64,000 nt of DNA, from positions 124,001 to 188,000 of the forward strand of contig NZ_JARRIR010000006.1 in assembly GCF_029601685.1 (NCBI RefSeq). Reading direction: 5' to 3'. The stretch comes from Metarhizobium sp017305935. GTDB taxonomy: Bacteria > Pseudomonadota > Alphaproteobacteria > Rhizobiales > Rhizobiaceae. The first letter of the stretch is position 1; each line of letters opens with the position of its first letter. Below the pieces are notes generated by a model. It saw only the letters and a program-made list of their open reading frames with translations. It was not told the DNA's origin and searched no databases. Below are positions 29,326 through 40,936 of the stretch, piece after piece. A program made the translations under genes and the position numbers.

Positions 29326-30503
29326 GACCTCTCCCTTTCCAACGCGATTGCCGTCGCCTCGCCGCCGCCGATGCAGATGGCGGCCATGCCGCGCCGCAGG
29401 TCGTATTGCTCCAGCGCCGAAAGCAGCGTCACCAGGATGCGCGCCCCGGACGCGCCGATGGGATGGCCGAGCGCGCAGGCGCCGCCGTGGATATTCACCT
29501 TGTCACGGGGCAGGTCGAGATCGTGCATCGCCGCCATCGGCACCACGGCGAAGGCCTCGTTGATTTCGAACAGGTCGACGAAGCCCAGCGGCCAGCCGGT
29601 CTTGCCGGACAGCTTTTCCAGCGCCGCGACCGGGGCGGTGGTGAACAGGGCCGGCGCCTGCGCATGGCTGGCATGGCCCGCAATCGTCGCGCGGACGGCC
29701 AAGCCCCGGCGCGCGGCCTCGGAGCGGCGCATCAGCACCAGCGCCGCCGCGCCGTCCGAAATCGAGCTGGAATTGGCCGCCGTCACCGTGCCGCCATCGC
29801 GGAAGGCCGGCTTCAGGGTGGGGATTTTCTCCATCCGCGCCTTGCCCGGCTGCTCGTCGATCTCGACAGAACCGCCGGCCACCGGCACGGCGACGACCTC
29901 CTGCGCAAACCGCCCCTTCGTGATCGCCTCCTGCGCCCGCGTCAGCGAGGCGATGGCATAGGCATCCTGCATTTCGCGGGTGAATTGATAGGCCTCGGCG
30001 CAATCCTCGGCGAAGGTGCCCATCAGCCGGCCCTTGTCATAGGCGTCTTCGAGACCGTCGAGGAACATGTGGTCGAGGACGCGGCCATGACCGAGGCGAT
30101 AGCCGCCACGGGCGCGGTCGAGCAGATAGGGCGCGTTGGTCATGCTTTCCATGCCGCCGGCCAGCGCCACGCCGATGCTGCCGGCCAGGATGGCGTCATG
30201 GGCAAGCATGACGGCCTTCATGCCGGAACCGCACATCTTGTTGACGGTAACAGCGCCGATGGACTGGGGAATACCGGCCCCAAGCGCGGCCTGCCGCGCC
30301 GGCGCCTGCCCCTGCCCCGCCGGCAGCACGCAGCCGAGCAGCACTTCATCGATATCGGCGGGCGCTACCCCGGCGCGCTGCATCGCACCGCGCGCGGCGA
30401 CGGAGCCCAGAGCGGGCGCGGTCTCGGATTTGAGATCGCCCTGAAAACCGCCCATCGGCGTGCGGGCGAAACCGACGATGACGACAGGATCATGCACAGC
30501 CAC
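29322..30503 (-). CDS. Acetyl-CoA acetyltransferase (thiolase)
   Basis: A 393-residue thiolase. NKMCGSGMKAVM holds the nucleophile Cys (near residue 88) and GGACALGHPIGASGARI the C-terminal His/Cys site. The GTG at 30503 is chosen because AGGAGG lies six bases before it and no ATG gives a family-like N-terminus (VAVHDPVVIVGFARTP). It is first in the leftward valine operon. A thiolase is needed for isoleucine (2-methylacetoacetyl-CoA) and for acetoacetyl-CoA from leucine, so it may serve the neighbouring liu pathway too. Confidence 0.92.
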   Translation of the reverse strand: MAVHDPVVIVGFARTPMGGFQGDLKSETAPALGSVAARGAMQRAGVAPADIDEVLLGCVLPAGQGQAPARQAALGAGIPQSIGAVTVNKMCGSGMKAVMLAHDAILAGSIGVALAGGMESMTNAPYLLDRARGGYRLGHGRVLDHMFLDGLEDAYDKGRLMGTFAEDCAEAYQFTREMQDAYAIASLTRAQEAITKGRFAQEVVAVPVAGGSVEIDEQPGKARMEKIPTLKPAFRDGGTVTAANSSSISDGAAALVLMRRSEAARRGLAVRATIAGHASHAQAPALFTTAPVAALEKLSGKTGWPLGFVDLFEINEAFAVVPMAAMHDLDLPRDKVNIHGGACALGHPIGASGARILVTLLSALEQYDLRRGMAAICIGGGEATAIALERERS

Positions 30504-30684
30504 TTTCCACCTCCTTGGAAAGAGAAACCGGCCTTCGCATCCCGACCCTCCCGGCCGGGGGCGCAAAGCGCGCATCGCGTGTGGATCGAACGATCCGCCA
30601 CACCATGCGTTTCGGGAACGATACCACCAAGCAAAACGCAGTTCAAAAGCATTTTGATTTGACAGCTAACGCACAAGAGATATC

Positions 30685-30718
30685 TTTGATCCACGGATAT
30701 CGACTATTGTAGATCAAA
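30685..30718. promoter_or_regulatory. Inverted repeat in the bkd - Lrp divergent promoter region
   Basis: TTTGATC (30685-30691) and GATCAAA (30712-30718) are perfect inverted arms 20 bases apart in the AT-rich part of the 221-base intergenic region, ending 7 bases before the Lrp-type gene. The arms fit an Lrp/AsnC-type operator for autoregulation and control of the valine operon. Inferred from position and symmetry only. Confidence 0.45.
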
Positions 30719-30724
30719 TGATCC

Positions 30725-31198
30725 ATGATTGAGCTGGATAGCTACGACCAGAAGATTTTGCATGTGCTCGGCGAGGATGGGCGGGTGAGCTGGCGCGACC
30801 TGTCGTCGCGAATCGGCCTGTCCTTCACCCCGACCTTGCGGCGGGTGCGCAAGCTGGAGGACGAGGGCATCATCCGCGGCTATTCCGCCGTCTTCGACGA
30901 GAACCGGCTGCTCGGCACGATGGGCGTTTTCATTTCGGTAACGCTGGAACGGCAGATCAAGGATGTGCTGACGCATTTCGAGCACTGCGTCGCCTCCATT
31001 CCCGAAGTCGTCGGCGGCTACCAGACGAGCGGCACGCAGGATTACCTGATCCATGCCATGGTCCGCGACCTGCCGCATTACCAGGAGCTTCTGGATTTCC
31101 TGACGACCGTTCCCGGCGTCGCCCGCATCCAGTCGAATTTCGCCATCAAGACATTCGTGCGCCGCTCGGCCTCCTTTCCCGCCGGCACGGAGAGCTGA
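30725..31198 (+). CDS. bkdR: Lrp/AsnC-family regulator of branched-chain amino acid catabolism (BkdR-like)
   Basis: A 157-residue regulator. The N-terminal helix-turn-helix covers LDSYDQKILHVLGEDGRVSWRD to TPTLRRVRKLEDEGIIRGY (residues 4-58); the C-terminal RAM effector domain follows, with VVGGYQTSGTQDYLIH (about 99-114). It is divergent from the valine operon and upstream of the leucine operon. In Pseudomonas the equivalent Lrp-type BkdR activates bkd genes in response to branched-chain amino acids. No clear Shine-Dalgarno precedes ATG 30725, which is nevertheless the start expected for the family. Confidence 0.88.
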   Translation: MIELDSYDQKILHVLGEDGRVSWRDLSSRIGLSFTPTLRRVRKLEDEGIIRGYSAVFDENRLLGTMGVFISVTLERQIKDVLTHFEHCVASIPEVVGGYQTSGTQDYLIHAMVRDLPHYQELLDFLTTVPGVARIQSNFAIKTFVRRSASFPAGTES

Positions 31199-31329
31199 AA
31201 GCAGGCCGCGCTAAAATAGGAAGCGGTTTTGCGATCACGACATGCGATAATGAAGGCGGATCGGAAGCGAGGAGGCTTTGGCGATCCCCAAAAGTTTGCA
31301 GCCCTGCTGCCCGGAGGAGGAGTGACGTG

Positions 31330-32514
31330 ATGAACCTCGACCTCGCTGCCCTGTTCGATGCCGATCTCGGCGACGAGATCAGCGCCCTGCGCCAGAGCGT
31401 GCGCAAATTCGCCGCCGACCGCATCGACCCCATCGCCATGGAAACCGATCGCGAAGACCGTTTTCCGCGTTCCCTCTGGCCGGAGATGGGCGCGCTCGGC
31501 CTGCACGGCATCACCGTTTCGGAGGATTACGGCGGTGCGAACATGGGCTATCTCGCCCATTGCGTCGCCATGGAGGAGGTCAGTCGCGCCTCGGCCTCGG
31601 TCGGCCTGTCCTATGGGGCGCATTCCAACCTGTGCATCAACCAGATCCATCGCTGGGGCACGCCGGAACAGAAAAACCGCTATCTGCCGAAGCTCATTAC
31701 CGGCGAACATGTCGGCGCACTGGCGATGAGCGAGACGGAGGCCGGCTCGGATGTCGTGTCGATGCGGCTGCGCGCCGACCGGCGCGGCGACCATTATGTG
31801 CTGAACGGCGCCAAGATGTGGATCACCAACGGCCATGAGGCGGATGTGCTGGTCGTCTATGCCAAGACCGACCCTTCCGCCGGCCCGCGCGGCATCACCG
31901 CCTTCCTGATCGAAAAAAGCTTCAAGGGTTTTCGCCCGGCGCAAAAGCTCGACAAGCTCGGCATGCGCGGCTCGCCGACCTCGGAGCTGGTCTTCGAGGA
32001 TTGCGCGGTGCCGGAGGTCAATATCCTCGGCGAGTTGAACGACGGCGTCGGCGTGCTGATGAGCGGGCTGGATTTCGAGCGGGCGGTGCTCGCCGCAGGC
32101 CCGGTCGGCATTATGCAGGCGGCGCTCGACCTGGTGCTGCCCTATGCCGGAGAGCGGCGCCAGTTCGGCCGCCCCATCGGCGAATTCCAGCTGGTCCAGG
32201 CCAAGATCGCCGACATGTATGCTTCGATGAACGCCTCGCGCGCTTATGTCTATGCCGTGGCCCGGGCCTGCGATGCCGGGCGGATCACACGGCAGGATGC
32301 GGCCGGCGTCATCCTGTTCACCGCCGAGCGGGCGACGCTCGTTGCGCTCGACGCCATCCAGCTTCTCGGCGGCAGCGGCTATGTCAACGAAAGCCCGACC
32401 GGCCGCCTGCTGCGCGATGCCAAACTCTACGAGATCGGCGCCGGCACCAGCGAAATCCGCCGGATGCTGATCGGCCGCGAATTGCTGAAGGGCCATATGG
32501 GGGCTGGCCGATGA
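31330..32514 (+). CDS. liuA: Isovaleryl-CoA dehydrogenase
   Basis: A 394-residue FAD enzyme forming 3-methylcrotonyl-CoA in leucine breakdown. Signatures are ALAMSETEAGSDVVSM (about residues 134-149) and QLLGGSGYVNESPTGRLLRDAK. LDFERAVLAAGP near residue 250 carries the Glu at the position used as catalytic base in isovaleryl-CoA dehydrogenases, which sets it apart from other acyl-CoA dehydrogenases. GGAGGAGG stands 8 bases upstream of ATG 31330; a GTG just before it is an alternative. It opens the liu operon, overlapping liuB by four bases. Confidence 0.94.
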   Translation: MNLDLAALFDADLGDEISALRQSVRKFAADRIDPIAMETDREDRFPRSLWPEMGALGLHGITVSEDYGGANMGYLAHCVAMEEVSRASASVGLSYGAHSNLCINQIHRWGTPEQKNRYLPKLITGEHVGALAMSETEAGSDVVSMRLRADRRGDHYVLNGAKMWITNGHEADVLVVYAKTDPSAGPRGITAFLIEKSFKGFRPAQKLDKLGMRGSPTSELVFEDCAVPEVNILGELNDGVGVLMSGLDFERAVLAAGPVGIMQAALDLVLPYAGERRQFGRPIGEFQLVQAKIADMYASMNASRAYVYAVARACDAGRITRQDAAGVILFTAERATLVALDAIQLLGGSGYVNESPTGRLLRDAKLYEIGAGTSEIRRMLIGRELLKGHMGAGR

Positions 32515-34112
32515 GACTGACTTCCACGCTGGTGCATGATGCCGCCTATGAAGCCAATGCCGCCGTTTTACGCGCCCTCGTCGAGGATTTGCGGGCCACG
32601 GTCGCGGAGATTTCCAAAGGCGGCGGCGAGAAGGCGCGCGAGCGCCACATCGCACGCGGCAAGCTTTTGCCGCGCGAGCGCATCGAGGCACTGCTCGATC
32701 CCGGCACGCCGTTTCTGGAACTGTCGCAATTCGCCGCCCATGGCGTCTATGACGAGCCGGTGCCGGCCGCCGGCATTCTCACCGGCATCGGCCGCGTGGC
32801 GGGACGCGAATGCGTCGTCATCGCCAATGACGCGACCGTCAAGGGCGGCACCTATTATCCGCTGACGGTGAAGAAGCATCTGCGCGCCCAGGAGATCGCC
32901 CGCGAAAACCGCCTGCCCTGCCTCTATCTGGTCGATTCCGGCGGCGCCAACCTGCCGAACCAGGACGAGGTCTTTCCCGACCGCGATCATTTCGGCCGCA
33001 TCTTCTACAATCAGGCGACGCTTTCGGCCGATGGCATCGCCCAGATCGCCGTGGTGATGGGAAGCTGCACCGCCGGCGGCGCCTATGTGCCTGCGATGAG
33101 CGACCAGTCGGTGATCGTGCGCAACCAGGGCACCATCTTCCTCGGCGGCCCGCCGCTGGTGAAGGCCGCGACCGGCGAGGTGGTGACGGCGGAAGAGCTC
33201 GGCGGCGCCGACGTGCATTCGCGCCAGTCCGGTGTCACCGACCATTATGCCCTCGACGACCGCCATGCCTTGGCGCTGACCCGGCGCATCGTCGCCACGC
33301 TCAACCGCCGCAAGCAGGTCGATCTCGATATCCGCGAGCCGGCCGAACCGCTCTATCCTGCGGAAGACCTTTACGGCATCATCCCCACCGACACGCGAAA
33401 ACCCTTCGAGGTGCGCGAGGTGATCGCCCGGCTGGTCGACGGCTCGGAATTCGACGAGTTCAAGGCGCTCTACGGTACGACGCTGGTCTGCGGCTTCGCG
33501 CATCTTTATGGTTATCCCGTCGGCATCGTCGCCAATAACGGCATCCTGTTTTCGGAATCGGCGCTGAAGGGGGCGCATTTCATCGAGCTGTGCTGCCAGC
33601 GCGGCATTCCCCTGATCTTCCTGCAGAACATCACCGGCTTCATGGTCGGCCGCGCCTATGAGGCCGGCGGCATCGCCAAGGACGGCGCCAAGCTGGTCAC
33701 CGCGGTCGCCTGCGCCCGGGTGCCGAAATTCACCGTCATCATCGGCGGCTCCTTCGGTGCCGGCAATTACGGCATGTGCGGCCGGGCTTATTCACCGCGC
33801 TTCCTGTGGATGTGGCCAAATGCGCGCATTTCGGTGATGGGCGGCGAGCAGGCGGCCTCGGTGCTGGCGCAGGTGAAGCGCGACGGGCTGGAGGCGCAGG
33901 GCAAGAGCTGGCCGGCGGCGGCGGAAGAGGCGTTCAAGACGCCGATCCGCGCCCAATACGAAACCCAGGGGCACCCCTATTATGCCAGCGCAAGGCTCTG
34001 GGACGACGGCATCATCGATCCGGCCGAGACGCGGCGCGTGCTGGGGCTCGGGCTTTCGGCGGCGCTGAACGCGCCGGTCGAGCAGACCCGTTTCGGCATT
34101 TTCAGGATGTGA
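32511..34112 (+). CDS. liuB: 3-methylcrotonyl-CoA carboxylase beta (carboxyltransferase) subunit
   Basis: A 533-residue carboxyltransferase. It shows the acyl-CoA-binding block CTAGGAYVPAMSDQ and the C-terminal GGSFGAGNYGMCGRAY, GGEQAASVLAQV and IDPAETRRVLGLGL. With the biotinylated alpha subunit it carboxylates 3-methylcrotonyl-CoA. The start MRLTSTLVHDAAYEAN overlaps the liuA stop (ATGA); longer readings of this frame are inside liuA. The alpha gene follows after 10 bases. Confidence 0.95.
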   Translation: MRLTSTLVHDAAYEANAAVLRALVEDLRATVAEISKGGGEKARERHIARGKLLPRERIEALLDPGTPFLELSQFAAHGVYDEPVPAAGILTGIGRVAGRECVVIANDATVKGGTYYPLTVKKHLRAQEIARENRLPCLYLVDSGGANLPNQDEVFPDRDHFGRIFYNQATLSADGIAQIAVVMGSCTAGGAYVPAMSDQSVIVRNQGTIFLGGPPLVKAATGEVVTAEELGGADVHSRQSGVTDHYALDDRHALALTRRIVATLNRRKQVDLDIREPAEPLYPAEDLYGIIPTDTRKPFEVREVIARLVDGSEFDEFKALYGTTLVCGFAHLYGYPVGIVANNGILFSESALKGAHFIELCCQRGIPLIFLQNITGFMVGRAYEAGGIAKDGAKLVTAVACARVPKFTVIIGGSFGAGNYGMCGRAYSPRFLWMWPNARISVMGGEQAASVLAQVKRDGLEAQGKSWPAAAEEAFKTPIRAQYETQGHPYYASARLWDDGIIDPAETRRVLGLGLSAALNAPVEQTRFGIFRM

Positions 34113-34122
34113 GGAGGCGGCG

Positions 34123-36120
<1,998 letters not shown>

Positions 36121-36121
36121 G

Positions 36122-37042
36122 ATGGACATGCCGCAGGAGGTTCGTCTGGTCGAAGTCGGTCCGCGCGACGGCTTGCAGAACGAAAGCGCCGCCGTCTCCG
36201 TCGCCACCAGGATCGAACTGATCGAGCGCCTCGCCGCCGCCGGCCTGCCGGCGGTGGAGGCCGGCGCTTTCGTCTCGCCGAAATGGGTGCCGCAGATGGC
36301 GGCATCCGCCGCCGTCTATGCCGGCCTCACCCGGCGGCCGGGCACCGCCTATCCGGCGCTGGTGCCCAACCTGAAAGGGCTGGAAGCCGCACTTGCGGCA
36401 AAGGTCACGGAAATCGCCGTCTTCGTCTCGGCCTCCGAAAGTTTCAGCCTGAAAAACATCGCCTGTTCGCGCGCCGAGAGCATCGCCCGGCTTGGCCCGG
36501 TCGCCGAACAGGCCCGCGCCCATGGCCTCAGGCTGCGCGGCTATGTCTCCTGCATCGCCGGTTGCCCCTATGAGGGCGATGTCGCGCCGGTCGAGGTGGC
36601 GGCAATGGCGCGCGAGTTGATCGGCCTCGGGGCCTATGAAATCTCGCTCGGCGACACCATCGGCGTCGGCACACCCCGGCACATCCGCACCGTCATCGAA
36701 ACCGTGGCCGCCAATCTCCCGCGCGAACAAATCGCCATGCATTTCCACGATACCTATGGGCAGGGCGTCGCCAATGTCTTCGCCAGCCTGCAGGAGGGGA
36801 TCGCCGTTTTCGACAGTTCCGTCGCCGGCCTCGGCGGCTGCCCCTACGCGCCCGGCGCCAGCGGCAATGTCGCGACGGAGGACGTGATGTATCTGCTGCA
36901 CGGGCTCGGTATCCGCACCGGTGCCGATCTCCATGCGGTCGCCGAAATCGGAGACTGGATCAGCGCCACGCTAGGTCGCACAAATGCCAGCCGCGCCGGC
37001 CGGGCGCTGCTCGCCAAAAAAATCAAGGAGGCCGCGCCATGA
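36122..37042 (+). CDS. liuE: Hydroxymethylglutaryl-CoA lyase
   Basis: A 306-residue lyase splitting HMG-CoA into acetoacetate and acetyl-CoA, the last leucine step here. VEVGPRDGLQNE (about residues 10-21) and the catalytic-Cys loop SSVAGLGGCPYAPGASGNVATED are diagnostic, and MHFHDTYGQG carries the metal-binding His pair. ATG 36122 is one base after the liuD stop. It overlaps liuC by four bases. Confidence 0.95.
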   Translation: MDMPQEVRLVEVGPRDGLQNESAAVSVATRIELIERLAAAGLPAVEAGAFVSPKWVPQMAASAAVYAGLTRRPGTAYPALVPNLKGLEAALAAKVTEIAVFVSASESFSLKNIACSRAESIARLGPVAEQARAHGLRLRGYVSCIAGCPYEGDVAPVEVAAMARELIGLGAYEISLGDTIGVGTPRHIRTVIETVAANLPREQIAMHFHDTYGQGVANVFASLQEGIAVFDSSVAGLGGCPYAPGASGNVATEDVMYLLHGLGIRTGADLHAVAEIGDWISATLGRTNASRAGRALLAKKIKEAAP

Positions 37043-37809
37043 CCGATCTGCTTCTCCAGGAGCGGCGCGACAGCGTGTTGTGGCTGACCCTCAACCGCCC
37101 CGAGGTTCACAATGCGCTGAACGCCGCGCTGACCCATGCTCTGACCGTAGCGCTTCAAAAGGCTTCGCAGGATGAAGCGTTGCGCGCCGTGGTGTTGACC
37201 GGCGCAGGCGAGCGCAGCTTCTGCGCCGGTGCCGATCTCAAGGAAAGCGCCGGTGGCATGTTCCAGTCCGAAAACGGCGCCAATCCGATCGCCAATGTGC
37301 TGCGCGCCATCGAGTCCTGCAGCAAGCCGGTCGTCGCGCGCGTCAACGGCGCGGCATTGGCCGGCGGCGTGGGCCTCGTCGCGGCATGCGACCTGGCCAT
37401 CGCCGCTGACCACGCCAAGTTCGGCCTGCCGGAGCTGCGCGTCGGCCTGTTTCCGATGATGGTGGCGGCCTTGTTGTTGGAGCGGATCCCGCGGCGGCGG
37501 CTGCAGGCCATGGCCTATCTCGGCGAGACCCTGAGCGCCGCCGAAGCCGCCGACTGCGCACTGATCGACCGCGTCGCGCCGGCCGCCGGCCTCGATACAG
37601 CCACAGAGGAGATTTTGACCATCCTCAAACGCAATTCGCCGGCGGCGATGCGGGTCGGCAAGGCGGCGCTGCAGGCGATGGGGGCCCTGGCGCCGCAGGA
37701 CCGCCTCGCCTTCGCCGAACGCCAAATCGCCGAACTCGGCAAAAGCGAGGATGCGCGCGAGGGCCGGGCGGCATTTGCCGAAAAACGCCGACCAAGCTGG
37801 ATGACGTAA
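37039..37809 (+). CDS. liuC: Methylglutaconyl-CoA hydratase (enoyl-CoA hydratase family)
   Basis: A 256-residue crotonase-fold protein. ERSFCAGADLKES (about residues 58-70) forms the oxyanion hole, and ARVNGAALAGGVGLVAACDLAIA follows. In liu operons this gene hydrates 3-methylglutaconyl-CoA to HMG-CoA, the step between LiuB/LiuD and LiuE. It starts inside the liuE stop codon (ATGA) and is last in the operon; no clear terminator is visible in the following 116 bases. Confidence 0.92.
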   Translation: MTDLLLQERRDSVLWLTLNRPEVHNALNAALTHALTVALQKASQDEALRAVVLTGAGERSFCAGADLKESAGGMFQSENGANPIANVLRAIESCSKPVVARVNGAALAGGVGLVAACDLAIAADHAKFGLPELRVGLFPMMVAALLLERIPRRRLQAMAYLGETLSAAEAADCALIDRVAPAAGLDTATEEILTILKRNSPAAMRVGKAALQAMGALAPQDRLAFAERQIAELGKSEDAREGRAAFAEKRRPSWMT

Positions 37810-37925
37810 AGTCCAGACTTCTAAAACAAGAGCAAACGCGAGCTTGAAGATTCTGTTAAAATTTAGAAAATGAACACCTTTTCCGCCTACGCTGCCTGAA
37901 CCTGCATCTGATACGAGACGCCGCC

Positions 37926-39383
37926 ATGGCCCCCGACGATCACGACATCCAATTGTTCGACCTGGCCCCCATTGCCATGTGGATCGAGGATTTCAGCGGT
38001 GTTAAGGCGATTTTCGACAATTGGTGCGCGGAGGGCGTGGAGGATATCGCCGCTTATCTGCATGCGGATGTGTCGCGCGTCGCCACCTGCTCGCAGGCCA
38101 TCCGCCTGCTTGGCGTCAACCGCAAGACACTCGACCTGTTCGAGGCCGATGACCGGGATCATCTGGTCGCCAATCTTGACCGTGTCTTCCGCGACGACAT
38201 GCTTGCCAGCCATATCAACGAGTTGACGCAGCTCTTCAACGGCAAACGCGAATTCGCCAGCAACACTGTCAACTACACGCTCAGCGGCCGGCGCCTCGAT
38301 ATCCAGCTCCGCGGTACGGTATTGCCGGGATATGAGGAGAGCCTCGGCCGCGTGCTGCTGACCACCGAGGATGTGACCGAACGGGAAGAGGCCCGCCGCC
38401 GCGAGCAGCAGCAGCGCCGCTATGCCGAAGGCATTTTCGAGCATTCGCCCGTTTCGCTCTGGGTGGAGGATTTCAGCCGCGTCAAGATATTGCTTGAGGA
38501 CATCCGCAATCGCGGCATCGAGGATCTGCGCGTTTTTACCGACGTCCACCCCGAATTCGTGCGCCAGTGCATGAGCGAAATCCGGGTCATCGACGTCAAC
38601 CAGGCAACGCTCGACCTGTTTCGCGCGCCCGATCGCCACACGCTGCTGCAACGCCTCTCCGACATCCTTCGCGACGACATGGAAGCGCATTTTCGCGAGC
38701 AACTCATCGAACTCTGGCACGGCAAGCTGCTGCAGCACCGCGAGGTGGTGAATTATGCGCTCGACGGGTCCGAGCGGCATGTGCTTTTGCAGTTCTCCGT
38801 CTTCCCCGGATACGAGGCGGACTGGTCACTGGTGCAGGTGGCGCTGACCGACATCACCGCGCGCAAGAAGGCGGAGGCCTATCTCGAATATCTCGGCAAG
38901 CACGATGTGCTGACCAAACTGCACAACCGCGCCTTCTATACCGATGAACTGAACCGACTGGAGCGCAAGTCGCTGCGGCCGGTCTCAATCATCGTCGCCG
39001 ATCTCAACGGCCTCAAGGATGCCAACGATCAACTTGGCCACGATGCCGGCGACAGCCTGCTGCGCCGCCTCGGCGAGGTGTTGGGCGAAGCCGTGGCGCA
39101 GCCCAATTGCGCCGCCCGCATCGGCGGCGACGAATTCGCCATCCTGATGCCGGGCAGCGGCCGCGCCGATGTCGAGGCTATGATCGAGAATATCCATCGG
39201 CTGATGGCGATGAACAACCAGTATTATTCCAACCTGCCGCTCAGCATCGCACTTGGCGCCGCGACCAGCGAGCCCGGCGAGACAATGGAAGCCGTGGTCC
39301 GCCGTGCCGATCTCACTATGTATGCGGAAAAGGAAAAGCACTATGCGGTGCAGCAGGCGCGAGCGGCCGCCCGCCGCGCCTGA
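37926..39383 (+). CDS. Tandem-PAS diguanylate cyclase (GGDEF)
   Basis: A 485-residue cytoplasmic protein. Two related PAS units (MWIEDFSGVKAIF at about 19 and LWVEDFSRVKILL at about 178) look like an internal duplication of a divergent PAS. A GGDEF domain follows from about residue 325 with ARIGGDEFAILMPG near 397-410, an intact active-site loop for c-di-GMP synthesis. No RxxD inhibitory site is seen five residues before the loop. The ligand sensed is unknown. It is convergent with the RidA gene, with six bases between the stop codons. Confidence 0.9.
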   Translation: MAPDDHDIQLFDLAPIAMWIEDFSGVKAIFDNWCAEGVEDIAAYLHADVSRVATCSQAIRLLGVNRKTLDLFEADDRDHLVANLDRVFRDDMLASHINELTQLFNGKREFASNTVNYTLSGRRLDIQLRGTVLPGYEESLGRVLLTTEDVTEREEARRREQQQRRYAEGIFEHSPVSLWVEDFSRVKILLEDIRNRGIEDLRVFTDVHPEFVRQCMSEIRVIDVNQATLDLFRAPDRHTLLQRLSDILRDDMEAHFREQLIELWHGKLLQHREVVNYALDGSERHVLLQFSVFPGYEADWSLVQVALTDITARKKAEAYLEYLGKHDVLTKLHNRAFYTDELNRLERKSLRPVSIIVADLNGLKDANDQLGHDAGDSLLRRLGEVLGEAVAQPNCAARIGGDEFAILMPGSGRADVEAMIENIHRLMAMNNQYYSNLPLSIALGAATSEPGETMEAVVRRADLTMYAEKEKHYAVQQARAAARRA

Positions 39384-39389
39384 TCGGGG

Positions 39390-39782
39390 TTATGATACCG
39401 CCTTGCGGGCCGCCATCGCCGTCACCTCGACCCGCATGCTCGCGTCTGCCAGCGCGCTGACGCCGACGGCGCAACGCACCGGATAAGGCGGCTTGAAGTA
39501 GCGGGTATAGACTGCGTTGAAGCCCGGCCGGTCGGCCATGTCGGTGAGATAGATCGTCAGGTGCAGGACATGGTCGAGGCCGCTGCCGGCCTTTTCCAAC
39601 GCTGTCTTCAGCCATTCCAGCGTGCATTCGGCCTGCGCCGTGATATCGCCTGTCTCCAGAGAGCCGTCCGCGCGCAGCGGAATCTGCGTCGTCACCAGCA
39701 GATTGCCGAGGCCGGCCACATCGGAAGAGATCGCTTCCGGGTCGGTATCGTCAGGAATGAAAAGCGGCGTCGCGTCGGCCAT
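39390..39782 (-). CDS. RidA / YjgF-family protein
   Basis: A 130-residue protein. The C-terminal half has YPVRCAVGVSALADASMRVEVTAMA with the Arg that binds carboxylates in active imine deaminases. Family members hydrolyse reactive 2-aminoacrylate-type imines. ATG 39782 is preceded by GGGAGA. It lies 99 bases downstream of pcaB on the same strand, so it could be carried on the pca transcript, but the role would then be unclear. Confidence 0.85.
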   Translation of the reverse strand: MADATPLFIPDDTDPEAISSDVAGLGNLLVTTQIPLRADGSLETGDITAQAECTLEWLKTALEKAGSGLDHVLHLTIYLTDMADRPGFNAVYTRYFKPPYPVRCAVGVSALADASMRVEVTAMAARKAVS

Positions 39783-39881
39783 AATCCGGTCTCCCTTATG
39801 ATTTCGAAAACGAGCATAGCGGAAACCGCGCCGCGCCTTCACCCCCTCGCCGGCGATATCCCGCGGACAATTTTGCCGCCG

Positions 39882-40928
39882 TCACGGTTTTCCGATGTCA
39901 TCGATATGCCCGATCAGCTCGGCGGCAGCGCCGAGCGCCCGGCCGGTCGCCATCAGCATCGGTGGCAGCAGCATCCATTCCAGCATCCAGGCGGCGCCCG
40001 AACGTTCCTGCTCATGCACCAGCGCCTGGTGCAGGCCGGAAAGCTGCACGGCATTGAAACGGGCGAGCGTGACGAGCAATTCGGCCGTGACCGGGTTCTG
40101 CTTGTGGGCCATGGCCGACGAGCCGCCGCCGCCGGACAGACGGATTTCGGTGCCTATTTCGGCCATCAGGGCGATGTCCTGACCGAATTTGCCGAGACTG
40201 CCTGATATCAGCGACAGCAGTCCGGCCAAGCCGGCGATGCCGTCGCGCTGGCTTTGCCATTGCGGCCTGTCGGCCAGATCGAGGCGGCGGGCAAGCTCGG
40301 CCCTGACGGTCGGGCCCCGGTCTCCCAACGCATCGAGCGTGCCGGCCGCACCTCCGAATTGCACCGCGAATTCCTGCATCGAGAGGCGGGCGCAGTCACG
40401 GACGAGCGGGTCGCGCCATGCGCGGATCCGGTCGGTAACGGTGATCGGGATCGCCGCCTGCATCCGGGTAAAACCGGTCAGCGACCGGCCGCCATGCGCC
40501 GCCTCCAGACCGGCAAAGGCCGAGAGACAATTTTCCAGCCGGGCACCGAGGATCCGGCCGATGGATTTCAGGCGCAACATCAGCGCGGTATCGATGACAT
40601 CCTGGCTGGTCGCGCCGAAATGCACCTTCGCCGCCGCCGGTTCGCCGACCGCGTGGCGCAATTGCCGGACAAGCTCCGGCACGACAACGCCATCCTTGCC
40701 AGTCGCCGTCCGCAGCGCGGCCATATCGGGCGTGAAGCCGGCGATGGCGGCGATTATCACCCCTGCCGTTTCGGCCGGAACAATGCCGACAGCCGCTTGC
40801 GCCGCCGCCAGTTCCGCCTCGAAACGCAGCATGGCGACGATCTCGGCTTCGGTGGACAACAGGGCGGCGATCTCGGCATCACCGAACAGACCGGAGAGGA
40901 AAAGATGCTCAAAGGGCGTCAGGCTCAT
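39882..40928 (-). CDS. pcaB: 3-carboxy-cis,cis-muconate cycloisomerase
   Basis: A 348-residue member of the fumarase/aspartase superfamily turning 3-carboxymuconate into gamma-carboxymuconolactone. VHFGATSQDVIDTALMLRL and the flexible signature GGGGSSAMAHKQNPV (about residues 263-277) are present. It is shorter than the roughly 450 residues of many bacterial PcaB proteins but similar to rhizobial forms. ATG 40928 is chosen over a GTG two codons upstream. It is the last gene of the pca block. Confidence 0.93.
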   Translation of the reverse strand: MSLTPFEHLFLSGLFGDAEIAALLSTEAEIVAMLRFEAELAAAQAAVGIVPAETAGVIIAAIAGFTPDMAALRTATGKDGVVVPELVRQLRHAVGEPAAAKVHFGATSQDVIDTALMLRLKSIGRILGARLENCLSAFAGLEAAHGGRSLTGFTRMQAAIPITVTDRIRAWRDPLVRDCARLSMQEFAVQFGGAAGTLDALGDRGPTVRAELARRLDLADRPQWQSQRDGIAGLAGLLSLISGSLGKFGQDIALMAEIGTEIRLSGGGGSSAMAHKQNPVTAELLVTLARFNAVQLSGLHQALVHEQERSGAAWMLEWMLLPPMLMATGRALGAAAELIGHIDDIGKP

Positions 40929-40936
40929 GGGCACCC

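Noticed and set aside
37810..37925. Gene or terminator between liuC and the cyclase
   Set aside because: AT-rich stretch without a stable stem or frame of note.
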